A program made the translations under genes and the position numbers. A stretch of 37,818 bases of DNA, taken from positions 1-37,818 of the forward strand of contig DASVSC010000107.1 of NCBI GenBank assembly GCA_036388295.1. The letters are read 5' to 3'. The stretch's first letter is position 1; every line of letters begins with the position of its first letter. The notes under the pieces were generated by a model. That model made no database searches and was not told where the DNA came from. It saw nothing but the letters and a program-made list of their open reading frames with translations. This DNA is from RYN-431 sp036388295 (GTDB lineage: Bacteria > Planctomycetota > Phycisphaerae > Tepidisphaerales > Tepidisphaeraceae). This document shows positions 16,634 to 23,996 of this stretch, piece by piece.

Positions 16634-16960
16634 CTAACGCCGCCGCGGCGGGGGCGGCGGGGGCGACCCGCCGCCGCTGAACGGGGGCGGGGACGGGGGC
16701 GAGCCACTGGGAGGACCAGCCGTCGGGTTGCCCTTCGGCGGCGTTGGCGGCCCCATCATCGGGCTGGCCGCGGCTGCGGCCACGGGCACAAAAATGACCG
16801 GCGCGACAATATTAACTGTGGGCCCGACCGAAACAGACTTGAGTGTGAAAGGGTTCAACGTCAAACTTTTGGTGGCGGCCACGGCCGAATCGACCATGCC
16901 ACCAAATAGGCTCACGCAAGCCGCCATCGCGGCGGTGCGGATTGCCTTCGTTTTAATCAT
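16634..16960 (-). CDS. Small secreted proline-rich protein
   Basis: A 108-residue protein of no recognised family. The chosen start gives a good Sec signal peptide (MIKTKAIRTAAMAACVSLFG, cleavage likely after DSAVA) preceded by a GATGAG purine stretch. A second in-frame ATG lies 18 bases upstream. The mature part has a hydrophobic Val/Ala segment, then a low-complexity tail rich in Pro, Gly and Ser (PPTPPKGNPTAGPPSGSPP) ending in PPPPPPRRR. A hydrophobic stretch plus a basic end resembles a sorting tail, but no PEP motif is present. It follows the PEP-CTERM gene by 50 bases on the same strand. A surface or envelope role is inference only. Confidence 0.6.
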   Translation of the reverse strand: MIKTKAIRTAAMAACVSLFGGMVDSAVAATKSLTLNPFTLKSVSVGPTVNIVAPVIFVPVAAAAASPMMGPPTPPKGNPTAGPPSGSPPSPPPFSGGGSPPPPPPRRR

Positions 16961-17010
16961 TTGGATCTCATCTTTCATGAAAATCTTCGCAATAGAGCTC
17001 TTATCATCCA

Positions 17011-17874
17011 TTAAGCCCGACAGCGGCGAGCACCGAGCAAACCGCATGCCCCAATGGCCAAGCATAGTGAGGCCGGTTCGGGAATCGTGACAGTTTCTAC
17101 AAAATAGAAATCAAATTGGGCGAATCCCGAGTAAGGCAAGCCGGATTGCGGCTGTACGCTGAAAGAAGCGATGTCCGCGTCTGTAAAGTCGGTCGAGAGG
17201 TTCGCGAACAAGCCAGTCGCCCGGAGCGTCAACTCCTCCGCGTCAGTGGGAGCCGCGAATATCGAGTAAGTCTGCGTCGTGTAATCGAGCAACAGCTCGT
17301 AGTTATAAAAGGTGTCGGGGGCGGCCGTGAAGGGGGACACGGTGGTGAACAGCCCGCTGCCGAGGAGTTCGCCGGTGCTGGCGTTGATTCCGGCCTGAGC
17401 GATTACACCGTTGCTGCCGAACGCTACGATCCCGAAGAACGGGTTGTTGGCCAAATCCGACGAACTCGTGTTCATCGACCACCCAATGACCACGCCTTCA
17501 GTCGGGGCGGGTGTAAACGGGTTGACTTGGTTCGTCTGTGGGTTGTAGAAGTTCGCGTTGTTCGCTGGCACGTCGTTATTAACGACGCCGACATACTGCC
17601 TATTCTCAGCCGAAAGCACAGGGTACTCATACACACCGGCTAATGGCACCGTTGCCGCCGAGTCGACCGCACCGGTCGGGAAGGTCGGCGACGCCACCCA
17701 TTGGTCGGCAACCGGAGCCGAGGCGGGCTGAAAATCGAGAAACTTATTCGGTTCATAACCGGCACTGCTCTCAAAGCCAAAGCTGTCGTAAAGCACGATA
17801 GCCTGAGCCGACGAAGCCGCGGCCAAGACCAGACTGGTCATCCCAACAAGTGAAAGTGAACCGAACAGACGCAT
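17011..17874 (-). CDS. PEP-CTERM sorting domain protein
   Basis: A 287-residue exported protein. The N-terminus is a typical signal peptide (MRLFGSLSLVGMTSLVLAAA, cleavage likely after SAQA). The body looks beta-rich, with aromatic and Asn/Thr-rich strands. The end is a PEP-CTERM tail: PEP at 265-267, a hydrophobic stretch (ASLCLAIGACGLLG) and the basic terminus ARRCRA. Such proteins are processed by exosortases and displayed at the surface or in the extracellular matrix. An exosortase is encoded about 13 kb away, beyond the exopolysaccharide operon. The body has no recognised enzymatic motif. A promoter-like site and a hairpin lie in its leader. Confidence 0.93.
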   Translation of the reverse strand: MRLFGSLSLVGMTSLVLAAASSAQAIVLYDSFGFESSAGYEPNKFLDFQPASAPVADQWVASPTFPTGAVDSAATVPLAGVYEYPVLSAENRQYVGVVNNDVPANNANFYNPQTNQVNPFTPAPTEGVVIGWSMNTSSSDLANNPFFGIVAFGSNGVIAQAGINASTGELLGSGLFTTVSPFTAAPDTFYNYELLLDYTTQTYSIFAAPTDAEELTLRATGLFANLSTDFTDADIASFSVQPQSGLPYSGFAQFDFYFVETVTIPEPASLCLAIGACGLLGARRCRA

Positions 17875-17975
17875 TTTCTTCCCTTCTACTTCTGACGAAA
17901 CGGGGACCTACATCGGCTCACCAATGGAACCGAATGCCGAGCCCCGAGAGCATCAACGATGACGTGAGAAACCGA

Positions 17976-18007
17976 GAACCGTAGTTCGCGAGATCGAACC
18001 ACGGTTC
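17976..18007. promoter_or_regulatory. 12-bp inverted repeat in the leader of the PEP-CTERM gene
   Basis: GAACCGTAGTTC (17976-17987) and GAACCACGGTTC (17996-18007) are inverted copies with a single mismatch, around the eight-base loop GCGAGATC. The repeat lies just downstream of the candidate minus-strand -10 element, so it would form a hairpin at the very 5' end of the mRNA or serve as an operator for a dimeric repressor. Which of these applies cannot be decided from sequence. Confidence 0.5.
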
Positions 18008-18020
18008 CCCCACTGGCCGG

Positions 18021-18049
18021 AGATTAAAGCGTATCTATAGACGTGTCAA
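18021..18049 (-). promoter_or_regulatory. Candidate sigma-70-type promoter for the PEP-CTERM gene
   Basis: On the minus strand a perfect -35 TTGACA (18049-18044) is followed after 17 bases by TAATCT (18026-18021), a weak -10 match. It would give a leader of about 140 bases before the ATG at 17874. The exact -35 and spacing are the support, and the poor -10 keeps confidence low. Confidence 0.35.
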
Positions 18050-18203
18050 CGAAAAACAGCAGGCACTTTTCAAAGCAAAGGAGTTCGCGACAACATTATC
18101 GATTCCAGGAGCTACTAGAGCTAACAGCTAACGGTCACAAATCGTTGAAGTTTGATACAGGAACCATTGCCGTGCTACCGTTGGCCACTTTGGAAGGAAA
18201 ACC

Positions 18204-18755
18204 ATGACCCCGCTTCGTATCGCCCTTGTTCTTATGTCCGCCGCCTTTCTCAGCGCCAGCTCCGCGATGGCCCAGCAAAACCGCCCCAGCCCGCCCGGCA
18301 TGGCCGGTGCCGCCGTTGATGGCAACCGCGTCACTGTCTACTACAGCCGGCCCTTCTCGAAGGACTCTAAGTCCGGCGAAATGCGAAAAATCTGGGGCGG
18401 CCTCGTCCCGTACGGTTCGGTCTGGCGGTTCGGCGCCAACGAAGCGGCCCTGCTGGTCACGCAGCAGCCCATCGAGATCGGCGGCACCACGGTGCCGGCC
18501 GGTGCGTACAGCCTGTTCATGCTGCCGACCGAAAAGGAAGGCTCGAAGCTCATCATCAACAAGCAGATCGGCCAGCACGGCACGCAGTACGACGAAAAGC
18601 AGGACCTCGTCCGTGTCGACATGAAGCAGGAAGCGGCCGAAAAGCCCGTCGACCAGTTCACGGTCACTGTGGCCCGCAATCCCGAGGGCGGCGGCGTGCT
18701 GAAGGTCCTGTGGGAACAGACGCAATTCTCTGTGCCCTTTACGGTCAAGAAGTAA
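18204..18755 (+). CDS. DUF2911 domain protein, secreted
   Basis: A 183-residue protein with a Sec signal peptide (MTPLRIALVLMSAAFLSASS, cleavage likely after SAMA). The rest is a DUF2911 domain, recognisable by VTVYYSRPFSK, the KIWGGLVPYGSVWRFGANEA core and AGAYSLFMLPTE. Members are periplasmic or secreted beta-rich proteins common in Bacteroidota and Planctomycetota, and no biochemical function is known. A clear Shine-Dalgarno sequence (GGAAGGAAAACC) precedes the ATG. A strong hairpin follows at 18783-18812, so it may be a separate transcript from the deacetylase gene downstream. Confidence 0.92.
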   Translation: MTPLRIALVLMSAAFLSASSAMAQQNRPSPPGMAGAAVDGNRVTVYYSRPFSKDSKSGEMRKIWGGLVPYGSVWRFGANEAALLVTQQPIEIGGTTVPAGAYSLFMLPTEKEGSKLIINKQIGQHGTQYDEKQDLVRVDMKQEAAEKPVDQFTVTVARNPEGGGVLKVLWEQTQFSVPFTVKK

Positions 18756-18782
18756 GCCCGTTTTCGCGGACGCCCAGAGGCC

Positions 18783-18812
18783 GGAGCCGGATCGGTTTGC
18801 CGATCCGGCTCC
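18783..18812 (+). terminator. Perfect 13-bp hairpin after the DUF2911 gene
   Basis: GGAGCCGGATCGG (18783-18795) pairs perfectly with CCGATCCGGCTCC (18800-18812) around the loop TTTG. It lies 27 bases after the DUF2911 stop and 12 bases before the deacetylase ATG. It lacks a T-tract but is the strongest terminator-like structure found on the plus strand. It could limit read-through into the thiol-related genes. Confidence 0.55.
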
Positions 18813-18824
18813 GCGAGTGGTTCT

Positions 18825-21359
18825 ATGAGTTCTTCCTCAGGCCCGTCACGCCCTGGCGTGGCGGCGAGCGCCGTGTCGGTCCGTCATCGTCTGCTCGGCC
18901 ATCGTCTGCTCGGCGTCGTGCTCCTGCTCGGTCTGGCCGTGGCCGATGCTGCTGCGCAAAGCGCGACAGCCCCCGCCGCGGCCGCCCCGCCGGAAGCGAT
19001 CCTGCAGGACCTTAAAGCCTTGCGCGAATGCGGCCGCGTCCTGTACGTCGCGGCCCATCCGGATGACGAGAACACGCAGCTGATTACGTACCTCGCCCGC
19101 GGCCGCGGCTATCGCACGGCGTATCTGTCGCTCACGCGCGGTGACGGCGGGCAGAACGTGATCGGCCCCGAGTTCGGCGACGCGCTCGGGCTGATCCGCA
19201 CCCACGAATTGCTCACCGCCCGACGGCTGGATTCCGGCCAGCAGTTCTTCTCGCGGGCGCTCGATTTCGGATTTTCTAAAGACTACCGCGAGACACTGAA
19301 GTTCTGGGACCAGCCGCAAGTTGTGGCCGACATCGTACGGATTATCCGCACCTTTCGGCCCGACGTGATCGTCACACGATTCTCGCCCGAGCCGGGCGGC
19401 ACGCACGGCCACCACACCGCCTCCGCCCGTCTGGCCGTCGAAGCCTTCGCGCTGGCGGCCGATCCCAATGCGTACCCACAGCAACTCGCCGGCCTTGCGC
19501 CGTGGCGGCCGAAACGCGTCGTGCAGAACGGACGCGGTGGCGGCGGCGTCTCGATTGACGTCAGCGGTACCGACTCCGTGCTCGGCCAGACCTACGCCCG
19601 CATCGCCAGCCGCAGCCGGGGCATGCACAAGAGCCAGGGCTTCGGCGACAATGGCGGCGGCAACGACCGAGGCCCACGCCTGGAGTCGTTCCAACACCTC
19701 GCCGGGGAGCCGGCGACGAAAGACCTGCTCGACGATGTCGACACCACCTGGGCCCGCTTCCCGGACGGTGCTGCGGTCGTGCCACAAATCGACCAGTTAA
19801 TCGCCACGTTCAACCCGGCTGACCCCGTGGCGAGCGTGCCGCTGCTGCTCGATCTGCGTAAAGCAATCGCCGCCCTGCCGGCCGACCCGGTTATTGATGA
19901 AAAGCGTCGGCAGCTCGACGGCATCCTCCAGGCATGCGTCGGCCTATCCGTAATCACAACGATCCCGCAGTCCCAGTTCGTGGCCGGCGAACGGCTCCCG
20001 CTGCGTCACACCGTTAGCGTGCGATCGAATGTTCCCGTCCGCTGGGTCGGCGTGCGATACCCATCGCTCGCGGCCGACATCAAACAATCGATCGACCTTC
20101 GCTCCGGCCAGCCGGCGACGCAGGATTCGATGCTGACGTTGCCACTCAATACACCAATCACGCAGCCTTACTGGCTGCGCGAAACCGGCACCAGCGGCAT
20201 GTCGCAAGTAAGCGACCCGAACCTGATCGGCCGTCCGATTAATCCGCCGGCAGTTCCCGTCGAGTTTGTCTTCGACATCGGCGGGCAGACGGTGGCCATC
20301 CCCGACGAGCCGATTACCGCTTCGACGGCCACGGATCCGGACCAAGCCGCGCGACTGGAAGTCATTCCGCCGGTATCGCTCGAGCCCGTGACCGACGTTC
20401 GCCTGTTCCAACCGGGCGGCCGCAAATCTGTCGAGATTGTTGTCATCGCCGCCCGCGCAGGGGTCGCCGGACAAGTCGTCCTGCCCGCACCACAAGGGTG
20501 GACCGTTGAGCCGTCTATGCAACCGTTTCGTCTGACGAATGCCGGCGATCGGGCGAAGGTATCGTTTACGGTGACAGCGCCCGCTCAAGCGTCGACCGCG
20601 ACGCTCGCGCCTGTTGCGGAGATTAGCGGCACTGCGTTCGGCACCCGTCGGGTTGAGATTCGTTACGCTCACTTGCCGCCGCTGCTGCTCCAGCCGGCGG
20701 CGCAGGTAAAGGCCGTAAGCGTCGATCTGAAGACGGCCGGCAGACGTGTCGGCTATCTGCCCGGCGCGGGCGACAGCGTGGCCGAATCCCTTGGTGAAAT
20801 GGGCTTTTCCGTTACGCAGCTGGCTGGGGCCGATCTAACCGCGGAACGGCTGAGCGACCTGGACGCCGTCGTCATCGGCGTCCGCGCCTTTAACGTCCGT
20901 ACGGATTTGGTCGGCGGTATGCCGGCCTTATTCGCCTTCGTCGAAAACGGCGGCAACGTGATCGTGCAGTACAACCGGCCGGATGGTTTGAGGACCAACG
21001 CCCTCGCGCCGTTTCCGCTGAAGCTGTCGCGCGACCGCGTGACGGACGAGACGAGCGTCGTCACCCTGCTGGCCCCGGATCATCCGGTGCTGAACACGCC
21101 GAACAAGATCACGGCCGCCGATTTCGACGGCTGGGTGCAGGAGCGCGGGATTTACTACCCGAACGAATGGGACGACCGCTTCACCGCGATCCTTGCCAGC
21201 GGCGACGCCGGCGAAGCGCCGCTCAAAGGCGGCCTGCTCATCGCCCGGCACGGAAAAGGCTATTTCGTCTACACCGGCCTGGCCTGGTTCCGCCAGCTGC
21301 CGGCCGGCGTGCCGGGCGCGTACCGACTGTTCGCCAACATGGTGTCGCTCGGCCAATGA
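18825..21359 (+). CDS. Large secreted PIG-L/LmbE family deacetylase
   Basis: An 844-residue zinc-dependent N-deacetylase-type protein. A basic N-terminus and hydrophobic segment (about 26-42) predict export. The PIG-L domain (about 70-330) contains the metal-binding AHPDDE (77-82), SLTRGDGGQN and a late His motif GGTHGHHTAS. Residues about 380-620 look like beta-sandwich modules. The C-terminal ~200 residues (GRRVGYLPGAGDSVAESLGE onward) resemble a GATase1/ThuA-like alpha/beta fold. The substrate is unknown; GlcNAc-containing conjugates are the family norm. The stop overlaps the next ATG by four bases, linking it to the symporter and bacillithiol genes. Its export means it is not the biosynthetic BshB. 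An inner ATG could be the true start. Confidence 0.88.
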   Translation: MSSSSGPSRPGVAASAVSVRHRLLGHRLLGVVLLLGLAVADAAAQSATAPAAAAPPEAILQDLKALRECGRVLYVAAHPDDENTQLITYLARGRGYRTAYLSLTRGDGGQNVIGPEFGDALGLIRTHELLTARRLDSGQQFFSRALDFGFSKDYRETLKFWDQPQVVADIVRIIRTFRPDVIVTRFSPEPGGTHGHHTASARLAVEAFALAADPNAYPQQLAGLAPWRPKRVVQNGRGGGGVSIDVSGTDSVLGQTYARIASRSRGMHKSQGFGDNGGGNDRGPRLESFQHLAGEPATKDLLDDVDTTWARFPDGAAVVPQIDQLIATFNPADPVASVPLLLDLRKAIAALPADPVIDEKRRQLDGILQACVGLSVITTIPQSQFVAGERLPLRHTVSVRSNVPVRWVGVRYPSLAADIKQSIDLRSGQPATQDSMLTLPLNTPITQPYWLRETGTSGMSQVSDPNLIGRPINPPAVPVEFVFDIGGQTVAIPDEPITASTATDPDQAARLEVIPPVSLEPVTDVRLFQPGGRKSVEIVVIAARAGVAGQVVLPAPQGWTVEPSMQPFRLTNAGDRAKVSFTVTAPAQASTATLAPVAEISGTAFGTRRVEIRYAHLPPLLLQPAAQVKAVSVDLKTAGRRVGYLPGAGDSVAESLGEMGFSVTQLAGADLTAERLSDLDAVVIGVRAFNVRTDLVGGMPALFAFVENGGNVIVQYNRPDGLRTNALAPFPLKLSRDRVTDETSVVTLLAPDHPVLNTPNKITAADFDGWVQERGIYYPNEWDDRFTAILASGDAGEAPLKGGLLIARHGKGYFVYTGLAWFRQLPAGVPGAYRLFANMVSLGQ

Positions 21360-21511
21360 GCGACGACGTCCCACATCCTGACGCCGGCCCTGCCGACGAA
21401 ACCACCGGGCTTCCGGGGCTGCGCACGTGGTCCGCCGTTTACGGCCTGGTCGTTGCGGTCTTCGTGGCGTATGTCGTGCTGCTGGTCCTGCTGTCGAGAG
21501 CCTTCGCGTGA
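21356..21511 (+). CDS. 51-residue single-helix membrane protein paired with the symporter
   Basis: A short gene beginning at the ATG that overlaps the deacetylase stop (ATGA) and ending in a TGA that overlaps the symporter's GTG start (GTGA). The peptide has an acidic, Pro-rich N-terminus (MSDDVPHPDAGPADETTG) and one transmembrane helix (VYGLVVAVFVAYVVLLVLL). Small one- or two-helix proteins encoded directly before SSS-family transporters are known in several lineages and are thought to be transporter subunits. That role is inferred here from position. The two exact four-base overlaps argue strongly that it is a real gene. Confidence 0.72.
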   Translation: MSDDVPHPDAGPADETTGLPGLRTWSAVYGLVVAVFVAYVVLLVLLSRAFA

Positions 21512-23223
21512 ACGCGCTCGACTACCTGGTGCTGTTCGGCTCGATGCTGGCGATCGCCATTTACGGCGTCTGGCGCACGCGCGGCCAACGCGGTTTGCAG
21601 ACTTATCTGCAAGGCGCGGGCGACACGAAGTGGCTCGTCGTCGGCCTGTCTGTGATGGCCACGCAGGCGAGCGCGATCACCTTTCTGTCCACGCCCGGCC
21701 AGGGGTATCAGGACGGCCTCGGCTTCGTGCAGAACTACTTCGGCGCGCCTTTCGCCCTGATCATCATTTCGGTCGTTTTCCTTCCGATTTACCGACGGCT
21801 GAAGGTCTATACCGCCTACGAGTACCTCGGCCAACGCTTCGACGGCAAAACGAGGCTGCTGGGGGCCGGCCTGTTCCTGCTGCAGCGCGGCCTCGGCGCG
21901 GGCATCACGATTTACGCACCGGCGATCGTGCTGTCGACTGTGTTCGGCTGGCGGCTGGACCTGACGATCCTGTGCAGCGGCCTGGTCGTGATCGCCTACA
22001 CCGTGGCGGGCGGCAGCGACGCGGTGAGCCATACGCAGAAGTATCAGCTCGCCGTCATTTTCGTCGGCATGCTGGCGGCGTTCGGCGTGCTGCTGGCGAA
22101 GATGACGACTTCGATCGGCGTGACGGACGCCTTGGCCGTTGCCGGCGGCTTCGGCAAGCTGGAAGCCGTCGACTTTTCGCTTAGCGTCGACAAACGCTAC
22201 ACCTTCTGGTCCGGCCTGCTCGGCGGATTGTTCTTAGCCCTGTCTTATTTCGGCACCGACCAGTCGCAGGTGCAGCGTTACCTGTCTGCATCATCGCTCC
22301 GCGAAAGCCGGCTCGGCCTGATGTTCAACGCAGTCTGCAAAATCCCGATGCAGTTTTTCATCCTGCTGCTGGGCGTCGGCTTGTTCGTGTTCTACCAGTT
22401 CGAACGGCCGCCGGTGTTTTTCAATCAGGTGGCCTGGGCGACGGCTGCCCGGCAGGACACGACCGGAGAGTTGCGGTCCTTCGAAAGTCGCTTCGCCGCC
22501 GCCCACGAGGAGAAGCAGGCCCGCATTGTGACCTGGCTCGCCGCGCGCCGCGCCGGTGACGCGCCGGCGGCCGAAGCCGCACGAACCGCGGCACGGCTGG
22601 CGCACCAACAAAGTGAAGCCGTCCGCCTCGAAGCCCGCACCGCGCTGCAGCGTCTGGCCCAAGGCGCAAAGGCCAACGACGCCGACTACGTGTTCATCAC
22701 CTTCATCCTGCAGCACCTGCCCCACGGCCTGATCGGTTTGCTCGTCGCCGCGTTTTTCGCCGCCACGCTGTCTTCCAAAGCCGGCGAACTGAATGCCTTG
22801 GGTTCGACGACGGTGGTCGATTTGTACCGCCACGTCGTCCGACGCGACGCCGACGACGCGCACTACGTAGCCGCGTCACGACTGTTCACGGTGCTGTGGG
22901 GTTTGGTCGCCATTGTGTTCGCGCTGTTTGCCAATATGGTCGAGAATCTGGTGCAGGCCGTGAACATTGTCGGTTCGATTTTCTACGGCGTGGTGCTGGG
23001 CATGTTCCTGGTCGCGTTCTTCCTGAAGCACGTCGGCGGGACGGCCATCTTCGTCGCGGCCATTGCCGCGCAGCTGCTGGTGTTCGCTCTCTACTTCACG
23101 CTGAGCATCAGCTACCTCTGGTACAACCTGATCGGCTGCGCCGCCTGTATCGTGCTGGGCCTGTTGCTGCAGCTTGTGTTGCCGCGTACGCCGTCGCCGC
23201 GTGAACCCGGGGTGGCCCTATGA
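21508..23223 (+). CDS. Sodium:solute symporter (SSS family) with cytoplasmic or periplasmic insert
   Basis: A 571-residue transporter of about 13 helices. The GTG start at 21508 is chosen because it overlaps the preceding stop and begins directly at the first helix (NALDYLVLFGSML); upstream in-frame codons would add an unlikely Arg-rich tail. SSS features include ATQASAITFLSTPG (TM2) and SYFGTDQSQVQRYLSASS. A hydrophilic coiled-coil-like insert occupies about 311-391, between FERPPVFFNQV and DYVFITFILQHLP. It probably imports an organic solute with sodium. Its place between a secreted deacetylase and bacillithiol genes suggests a sugar- or thiol-derived solute, which is inference. The stop overlaps the next start (ATGA). 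Confidence 0.9.
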   Translation: MNALDYLVLFGSMLAIAIYGVWRTRGQRGLQTYLQGAGDTKWLVVGLSVMATQASAITFLSTPGQGYQDGLGFVQNYFGAPFALIIISVVFLPIYRRLKVYTAYEYLGQRFDGKTRLLGAGLFLLQRGLGAGITIYAPAIVLSTVFGWRLDLTILCSGLVVIAYTVAGGSDAVSHTQKYQLAVIFVGMLAAFGVLLAKMTTSIGVTDALAVAGGFGKLEAVDFSLSVDKRYTFWSGLLGGLFLALSYFGTDQSQVQRYLSASSLRESRLGLMFNAVCKIPMQFFILLLGVGLFVFYQFERPPVFFNQVAWATAARQDTTGELRSFESRFAAAHEEKQARIVTWLAARRAGDAPAAEAARTAARLAHQQSEAVRLEARTALQRLAQGAKANDADYVFITFILQHLPHGLIGLLVAAFFAATLSSKAGELNALGSTTVVDLYRHVVRRDADDAHYVAASRLFTVLWGLVAIVFALFANMVENLVQAVNIVGSIFYGVVLGMFLVAFFLKHVGGTAIFVAAIAAQLLVFALYFTLSISYLWYNLIGCAACIVLGLLLQLVLPRTPSPREPGVAL

Positions 23224-23996
23224 GTCGCACGCCGGTCATCTGTTTCGGCCAGCAGCCGTGCGGACTGTTCCCGAAGCGATTCCTTTTCGCCAAGTTCCAG
23301 ACCGCCCGGAGGCTGCAGGCCCAGATCGGCGGCGAGATCGTTTTCTTCTACCACGACAGCGACCACGACCCGCGTGAGACGCGCATGATCCTGCGCAACC
23401 GCACAACGGACGAGCCCTTCGAAGTGAACTTCACTTTTGATAACAAGCTGCAGCGCAAGTACACGCCGTTGCACCTGAAGCGGGTGCGGCCCGACTGGCG
23501 TGAGAAAACCCTGCGGCAGCTGCCAGGCTTTGTCGATCGTCGCTGGTGTGCGGCATTCGAGGAAACGACCAGCGCCACCGTCGGCGCGTTGTGCCTGGAG
23601 ATGTACGCCGCGATGGGGCTGCTTGACGGCATTCGTGTCGTTCGGTCGGGCGACCCGCTTGTCCGCCAGGCGGCGGTCGACGTGGATGATTTCTTCGTCG
23701 ACGTCCCGCACGAAGGCGAGGTCGTACGGGCCCGCTGCGACGACGGCCGGCTGAAACTGCACGAGGGCGGCCAATCGTTTCTGACCTTGCCGGCCCTGCC
23801 GTTCGCCAAGGAGCACATTAGCCCTGCCCGCGATTCGCGGCTGAAGTGGATGCAGTCGGTTTTGCATTGCACGCACTACGTCAGCGGCGCGGGCGAGCAG
23901 CAGTACCTGCGCACGCAGGACGCGCCGGAGATCATTTACGTGCCCCGCGATACAATCGAGCGTTCCGATGAAGCCTACACCGCCTGCCCCGAATGA
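23220..23996 (+). CDS. Compact BshC-like protein (candidate bacillithiol cysteine ligase)
   Basis: A 258-residue protein. The N-terminus VICFGQQPCGLFPKRFLFAK (6-25) and the following VFFYHDSDHDPRET (41-54) mirror the 'TGQQ-GLFGGPLYTLYK' and 'EDHD' motifs of BshC. The C-terminal part LSP-like ISPARDSRLKW, then HYVSGAGEQQYL (219-230) and IYVPRD (239-244) mirrors BshC's 'YVGGPGEIAYW' and 'VPR' motifs. BshC adds cysteine to GlcN-malate in the last step of bacillithiol synthesis but is normally about 500-550 residues, with inserts and a C-terminal coiled coil that are missing here. The gene directly precedes and overlaps bshB1, followed by bshA. The assignment is by motif recall and context, and a diverged relative with another function is possible. 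Confidence 0.62.
   Translation: MSRTPVICFGQQPCGLFPKRFLFAKFQTARRLQAQIGGEIVFFYHDSDHDPRETRMILRNRTTDEPFEVNFTFDNKLQRKYTPLHLKRVRPDWREKTLRQLPGFVDRRWCAAFEETTSATVGALCLEMYAAMGLLDGIRVVRSGDPLVRQAAVDVDDFFVDVPHEGEVVRARCDDGRLKLHEGGQSFLTLPALPFAKEHISPARDSRLKWMQSVLHCTHYVSGAGEQQYLRTQDAPEIIYVPRDTIERSDEAYTACPE

Larger units (their letters stand above)
17875..18203. other. Divergent intergenic region, 329 bases
   Basis: This gap separates the minus-strand PEP-CTERM gene from the plus-strand DUF2911 gene and is more AT-rich than its surroundings. It holds a promoter-like pair on the minus strand (18021-18049), a 12-base-pair inverted repeat (17976-18007), a small direct repeat AGCTAACAGCTAAC near 18118-18132, and the Shine-Dalgarno sequence AAGGA just before the DUF2911 ATG. 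No open frame in it looks coding. Confidence 0.6.

Noticed and set aside
16961..17065. Upstream extension of the proline-rich gene frame to 17065
   Set aside because: It would run into the end of the PEP-CTERM gene and place about 35 non-signal residues before a clean signal peptide; the ATG at 16960 fits better.
18825..21359. The large PIG-L protein as the biosynthetic BshB
   Set aside because: It has an export signal and two extra domains, and a normal-sized BshB1 is encoded next to bshA.
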